Of a DNA stretch of 64,000 bases, positions 61,425 to 64,000 are shown piece by piece. Within the stretch, counting starts at the first letter, position 1. Each line of letters opens with the position of its first letter. Origin of the DNA: Corynebacterium camporealensis (lineage in GTDB: Bacteria; Actinomycetota; Actinomycetes; Mycobacteriales; Mycobacteriaceae); assembly GCF_000980815.1 (NCBI RefSeq), contig NZ_CP011311.1, positions 1,193,815-1,257,814 of the forward strand. The letters run 5' to 3'. Both the position numbers and the translations under genes were made by a program. Below the pieces are notes generated by a model. That model was given only the letters and a program-made list of their open reading frames with translations. It was not told the origin of the DNA and made no database searches.

Positions 61425-62966
61425 TTAGGTGGTGCCTTGGGTGGATCGTGTAGTGCTTCGCGATGTGCGCACAGCAATAAGCACGGAAACTAATCCAATA
61501 ATAACCATCACCCATTGCACGAGGGAACCAAACCTCACTGCGAAGGTCGTGTTGTCGCGCAAAGGCAGGTCTTCGACCAGAATTCCGGGCTCGAAAATCT
61601 CGGTTGTCTGGCTAACTGAGCCATCAGGATGCACAATCGCCGACACACCTGAGGTGGCCGGAACGACGACGGCACGGTCAGTTTCCATGGCGCGCAGGCG
61701 GCTCATCGCCAGCTGCTGATAGGTCATATCGGAAAAACCGAAGGTCGCGTTGTTGGTTGGTGTGGCAAGAATCTGCGCACCGTTCTTGATGGAGTCGCGG
61801 AACGCCGCATCGAAAGAGACTTCGTAACAGGTCGCCACACCGACGGCTACCCCACCCATATCGACGACGCCTGGACCGTTACCTGGTTTGAAGTCACCAG
61901 CACGGTCAACGTATTCGGAGAAGATGGAGAAGAACTCACGCATCGGCATCGTTTCACCGAAAGGCTGCAAGTACTTCTTGTGGTGGTGCTCGCCTACCTC
62001 ACCACCGGGATAAAACACCTGCATAGTGTTACGCGAGCCCATCGCATCGCGGGTCAGCGTGCCCACCATCAGCGGTGCATCGACAGCATCGACTGCTTCC
62101 TGAATCAGGTGGCCCGCTAGTGGATCTTCAAAGGGATTCACATCGGAAGAATTTTCCGGCCAGAACACCAGGTCAAGATCCGGGTACTTGTCGGCAGCTT
62201 CCTTAGTGACATTGACGTGGTTTTCCAGTACTGCCCGACGCTGTGCGGCAAAGTCTAAGCCCAGACGAGGCACGTTGCCTTGAATGGCTGCCACCCGCAC
62301 TGTGTCGGTGGTGTGCTTGTCATTGTTGATGCCAGTACTTGCCACCAGGCCCAACACCAACGGCAGCACAATCATGCCCACAGCTGTGCCCCGCAGACGC
62401 CACGTCGGCGAAGCAAGGCCTACGAGACCACAGCCCATCGCGACGGTGGCCACAGTAATCAGCGCAGGACCACCCCAGGGTGCCAGGTTTGCCAGTGGTC
62501 CATCAATCTGTCCCCACGCCAGGCGTACCCAAGAAAAGCCGCCAAACGGAGCAGAAGATCGCAGCAACTCGACTGCGAGGTAAAAGAACGGGAAGAGAAT
62601 AAACCCATAGCGCAATCGCGCAATCAGTACGCCACCGATACCGGTCAAGATGGCATAGAGCGACAAGCTAAACGCGAGCGCAATATACGGAAACGCACCG
62701 ACGAGCTCACCAATCCACGGCAACATGAGCAGGTAGAGCACCAACCCATGGACAAAGCCATAGGCGGCCCCTTCCCTTTTCCTGAGCGCAGCGCTTCCAC
62801 GCGTGGAAGCACCGAAGGGACTTAAGACCGCAAAGAGCAAGCCCACGCCAACGATGCCCGCCGGCCAGAAGCCGATGGGCTGGACAGCCAAAAAAGTAAT
62901 GCCGCCGGAGATGGCGGCAAGAATCAAGCGAAGAAAGAACACGACCCTACTTCTTGTCCCCGCCAT
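61425..62966 (-). CDS. lnt: Apolipoprotein N-acyltransferase (Lnt/Ppm2)
   Basis: About 513 residues. Six or more N-terminal membrane helices are followed by an outside carbon-nitrogen hydrolase domain with the triad Glu (FWPENSSDVNPF), Lys (HKKYLQPFGETMPM) and Cys (VGVATCYEVSFD). It N-acylates the cysteine of lipoproteins. In M. tuberculosis Lnt and Ppm are one fused protein, whereas here they are separate adjacent genes as in C. glutamicum. ATG 62966 overlaps fxsA by 20 bases, and GTG 62942 right after the fxsA stop is an alternative. The lipoprotein esterase in this window is a plausible substrate. Confidence 0.92.
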   Translation of the reverse strand: MAGTRSRVVFFLRLILAAISGGITFLAVQPIGFWPAGIVGVGLLFAVLSPFGASTRGSAALRKREGAAYGFVHGLVLYLLMLPWIGELVGAFPYIALAFSLSLYAILTGIGGVLIARLRYGFILFPFFYLAVELLRSSAPFGGFSWVRLAWGQIDGPLANLAPWGGPALITVATVAMGCGLVGLASPTWRLRGTAVGMIVLPLVLGLVASTGINNDKHTTDTVRVAAIQGNVPRLGLDFAAQRRAVLENHVNVTKEAADKYPDLDLVFWPENSSDVNPFEDPLAGHLIQEAVDAVDAPLMVGTLTRDAMGSRNTMQVFYPGGEVGEHHHKKYLQPFGETMPMREFFSIFSEYVDRAGDFKPGNGPGVVDMGGVAVGVATCYEVSFDAAFRDSIKNGAQILATPTNNATFGFSDMTYQQLAMSRLRAMETDRAVVVPATSGVSAIVHPDGSVSQTTEIFEPGILVEDLPLRDNTTFAVRFGSLVQWVMVIIGLVSVLIAVRTSRSTTRSTQGTT

Positions 62967-63621
62967 TGTCGGAATCGCCTGGGTTGTCGGTCTTGCCCGT
63001 GTTGTCTGCGTTGTCTGTGCTATCGGTGGTGCGTCCGCTGTCATTGAAATCCTCAGGGCGCAGGTTCTTCGACCACTCGTCTAACTCGGATTCAAACTCT
63101 GCTTCATCGATGACTTCCGGGGAATCCTGCTGGTAGGTACCGGACTGTCCGGAAGCGGGGTGCTGCTGCCCCATGGCCGGGCCGAAGTTGCCGTAGCTTT
63201 CGGTGTGCTGGCCCATCGGTGACTGCTCGTACATACGGGTGCCGAACTGCTCGACCTTGCGGAACAGCGATGCGGTGAGCAGCACGCGGAATACCGCACG
63301 AGTTGGCGGGAAAATCAGCAGTGCGCCCAGCACCGTGGTCACGAGACCAGGAACCGACAGCATGACGCCACCGGCCAAGGTGAGGCCGATGTTGCCCGCA
63401 GCCTTACCGGCACCGGCAGTTTCCATGTAGTACACGCCGTCTTTGCCCTGGGTAACGCGGCTATTCATGATGCGGCGTACCTCGAAGCTAGCAATGGCCA
63501 TACCGAAGAGCATGGCGCCAAACAGCAATGCCAGAGTCCATCCCAGGCCAATCCATTGGGCCAGGGCGAAAAAGGCAAGTGTTTCTAGGAAGACGTAGGC
63601 GAAAAACAGCAGTAGTGGCAT
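62947..63621 (-). CDS. fxsA: FxsA-family membrane protein
   Basis: About 224 residues. The first 150 carry three or four membrane helices in the FxsA pattern (PLLLFFAYVFLETLAFFALAQWIGLGWTLALLF..., SFEVRRIMNSRV, AGAGKAAGNIGLTLAGGVMLSVPGLVTTVLGALLIFPPTRAVFR). The rest is a polar tail with Asp/Asn/Gly/Lys-rich repeats (TDNADNTGKTDNPGDSDNGGD). E. coli FxsA protects against exclusion by phage T7, but the general role is unknown. ATG 63621 is preferred over GTG two codons upstream. First gene of the fxsA-lnt-ppm run. Confidence 0.85.
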   Translation of the reverse strand: MPLLLFFAYVFLETLAFFALAQWIGLGWTLALLFGAMLFGMAIASFEVRRIMNSRVTQGKDGVYYMETAGAGKAAGNIGLTLAGGVMLSVPGLVTTVLGALLIFPPTRAVFRVLLTASLFRKVEQFGTRMYEQSPMGQHTESYGNFGPAMGQQHPASGQSGTYQQDSPEVIDEAEFESELDEWSKNLRPEDFNDSGRTTDSTDNADNTGKTDNPGDSDNGGDKK

Positions 63622-63678
63622 AATCACCCAGCGTACCCAACAAGGAAGGGAATGTAAGGATGGCGTCGCCTACGGCGG

Positions 63679-63684
63679 TAGAAT
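63679..63684 (+). promoter_or_regulatory. -10 element for the last partial gene
   Basis: TAGAAT ends eight bases before ATG 63693, with no ribosome-binding site, suggesting a leaderless transcript. Confidence 0.45.
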
Positions 63685-63692
63685 CGTTGGCC

Positions 63693-64000
63693 ATGACTCA
63701 CAAGCACTTTCTGCACCGCGCTGATTCTGGTTCCACCCTGCGTCTTTTCCCCGCAGGTGGTGCCACCGAAAGCGCCGATTGGTTAGCGCTTTCCCATGCC
63801 GCGCGCACGCATGCCGACGGCAACGTCTACCTGGCGGCCCACGGTGCCATTGAGCTGCACGGTGTGCACTCACCTGAGGATGCAGCCGACGCTCTTGACG
63901 ATGCCCCACTGCTCAGCGCACCAACTCCAATTCTGGCTTCCCCACTGTCCACCCATGCGCGACAGCTAGCGCGCACGCTGGCTAGCCAGTGGAGTGCGGC
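63693..64000 (+). CDS. Partial gene, CobG/nitrite-reductase ferredoxin-like half-domain
   Basis: The first 102 residues are visible and the frame runs off the window. The pattern RLFPAGGATESADWLALSHAARTHADGNVYLAAHGAIELHGV, two strands and a helix then D-G-x-x-L/Y...A-x-E-L-x-G-V, resembles the ferredoxin-like half-domain of CobG precorrin-3B synthase and sulfite/nitrite reductases (D-G-x-L-x-L-T-x-R-x-x-L-Q-x-R-G). The siroheme and iron-sulfur residues would lie further on and cannot be checked. The assignment to cobalamin synthesis is therefore tentative. It diverges from fxsA. Confidence 0.55.
   Translation, partial: MTHKHFLHRADSGSTLRLFPAGGATESADWLALSHAARTHADGNVYLAAHGAIELHGVHSPEDAADALDDAPLLSAPTPILASPLSTHARQLARTLASQWSA

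Overview
The window is chromosomal DNA of a Corynebacterium. The GC content is moderate, and gene after gene has its closest recognisable match in the C. glutamicum / Mycobacterium core: tlyA-nadK-recN-steA-steB, pldP-scpA-scpB, secA2-odhI-ftsR, gnd, ndh, rbpA, and separate ppm and lnt genes. OdhI carries the paired threonines 14 and 15, and CTAT-N6-ATAG operators of the AmtR type point to the genus rather than to mycobacteria. The species cannot be fixed from sequence alone.

Layout. 1-1604: 3' part of a 23S rRNA, the 5S rRNA and a terminator, followed by a structured intergenic element. 1827-10857: one long run with overlapping genes (TPR-like protein, HAD phosphatase, a 53-residue protein, TlyA, NAD kinase, RecN, the SteA/SteB cell-separation pair, a Nudix hydrolase, XerD). 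It is collinear with mycobacterial Rv1691-Rv1701 except that pyrG is missing between steB and the Nudix gene. 10996-17116: ParA-like PldP, condensin partners ScpA/ScpB, RluB, Cmk and Der, interrupted by an acetyltransferase on the opposite strand. 17275-24908 is the most accessory-looking stretch: a DcuB-type dicarboxylate carrier, a methyltransferase, a two-gene ABC exporter whose nucleotide-binding domains are degenerate in complementary ways, a lipoprotein esterase, and an orphan DNA methyltransferase.

25085-34475: nitrogen assimilation. gltB-gltD (glutamate synthase) has a textbook AmtR operator upstream. glnA has two spaced inverted repeats in its leader, one AmtR-like. A CsbD-like protein, an acetyltransferase and tRNA-Pro(GGG) also lie here. 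34545-41343: YchJ, a hydrolase-OsmC fusion, SecA2, then odhI-ftsR-BFN-merR as in Rv1827-Rv1830. OdhI inhibits 2-oxoglutarate dehydrogenase in C. glutamicum, so the 2-oxoglutarate/glutamate branch point is represented by neighbours within about 14 kb.

41522-48361: a membrane-anchored vWA-like protein, a glycosylase-annotated family member, a DEAD-box helicase, 6-phosphogluconate dehydrogenase, a thioesterase, a CorA transporter and a small methyltransferase. 48444-51508: thiamine salvage operon thiM-thiE-thiD/tenA behind a TPP riboswitch whose closing helix overlaps the start codon. 51643-58061: type II NADH dehydrogenase, a Cfa-like methyltransferase, a large FAD/iron-sulfur oxidase and an SRPBCC protein, then about 490 bp with no convincing gene. 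58610-64000: a YceI operon, RbpA with a candidate SigH promoter, Ppm, Lnt, FxsA and the start of a gene resembling the ferredoxin-like half-domain of CobG/nitrite reductase, cut by the window edge.

Several genes (scpB, the ABC exporter, the 47.8-kb methyltransferase, the last partial gene) have a -10 hexamer 7-8 bases before their start codon and no ribosome-binding site, the arrangement of leaderless transcripts that are common in corynebacteria. No CRISPR array, insertion sequence or prophage was seen.
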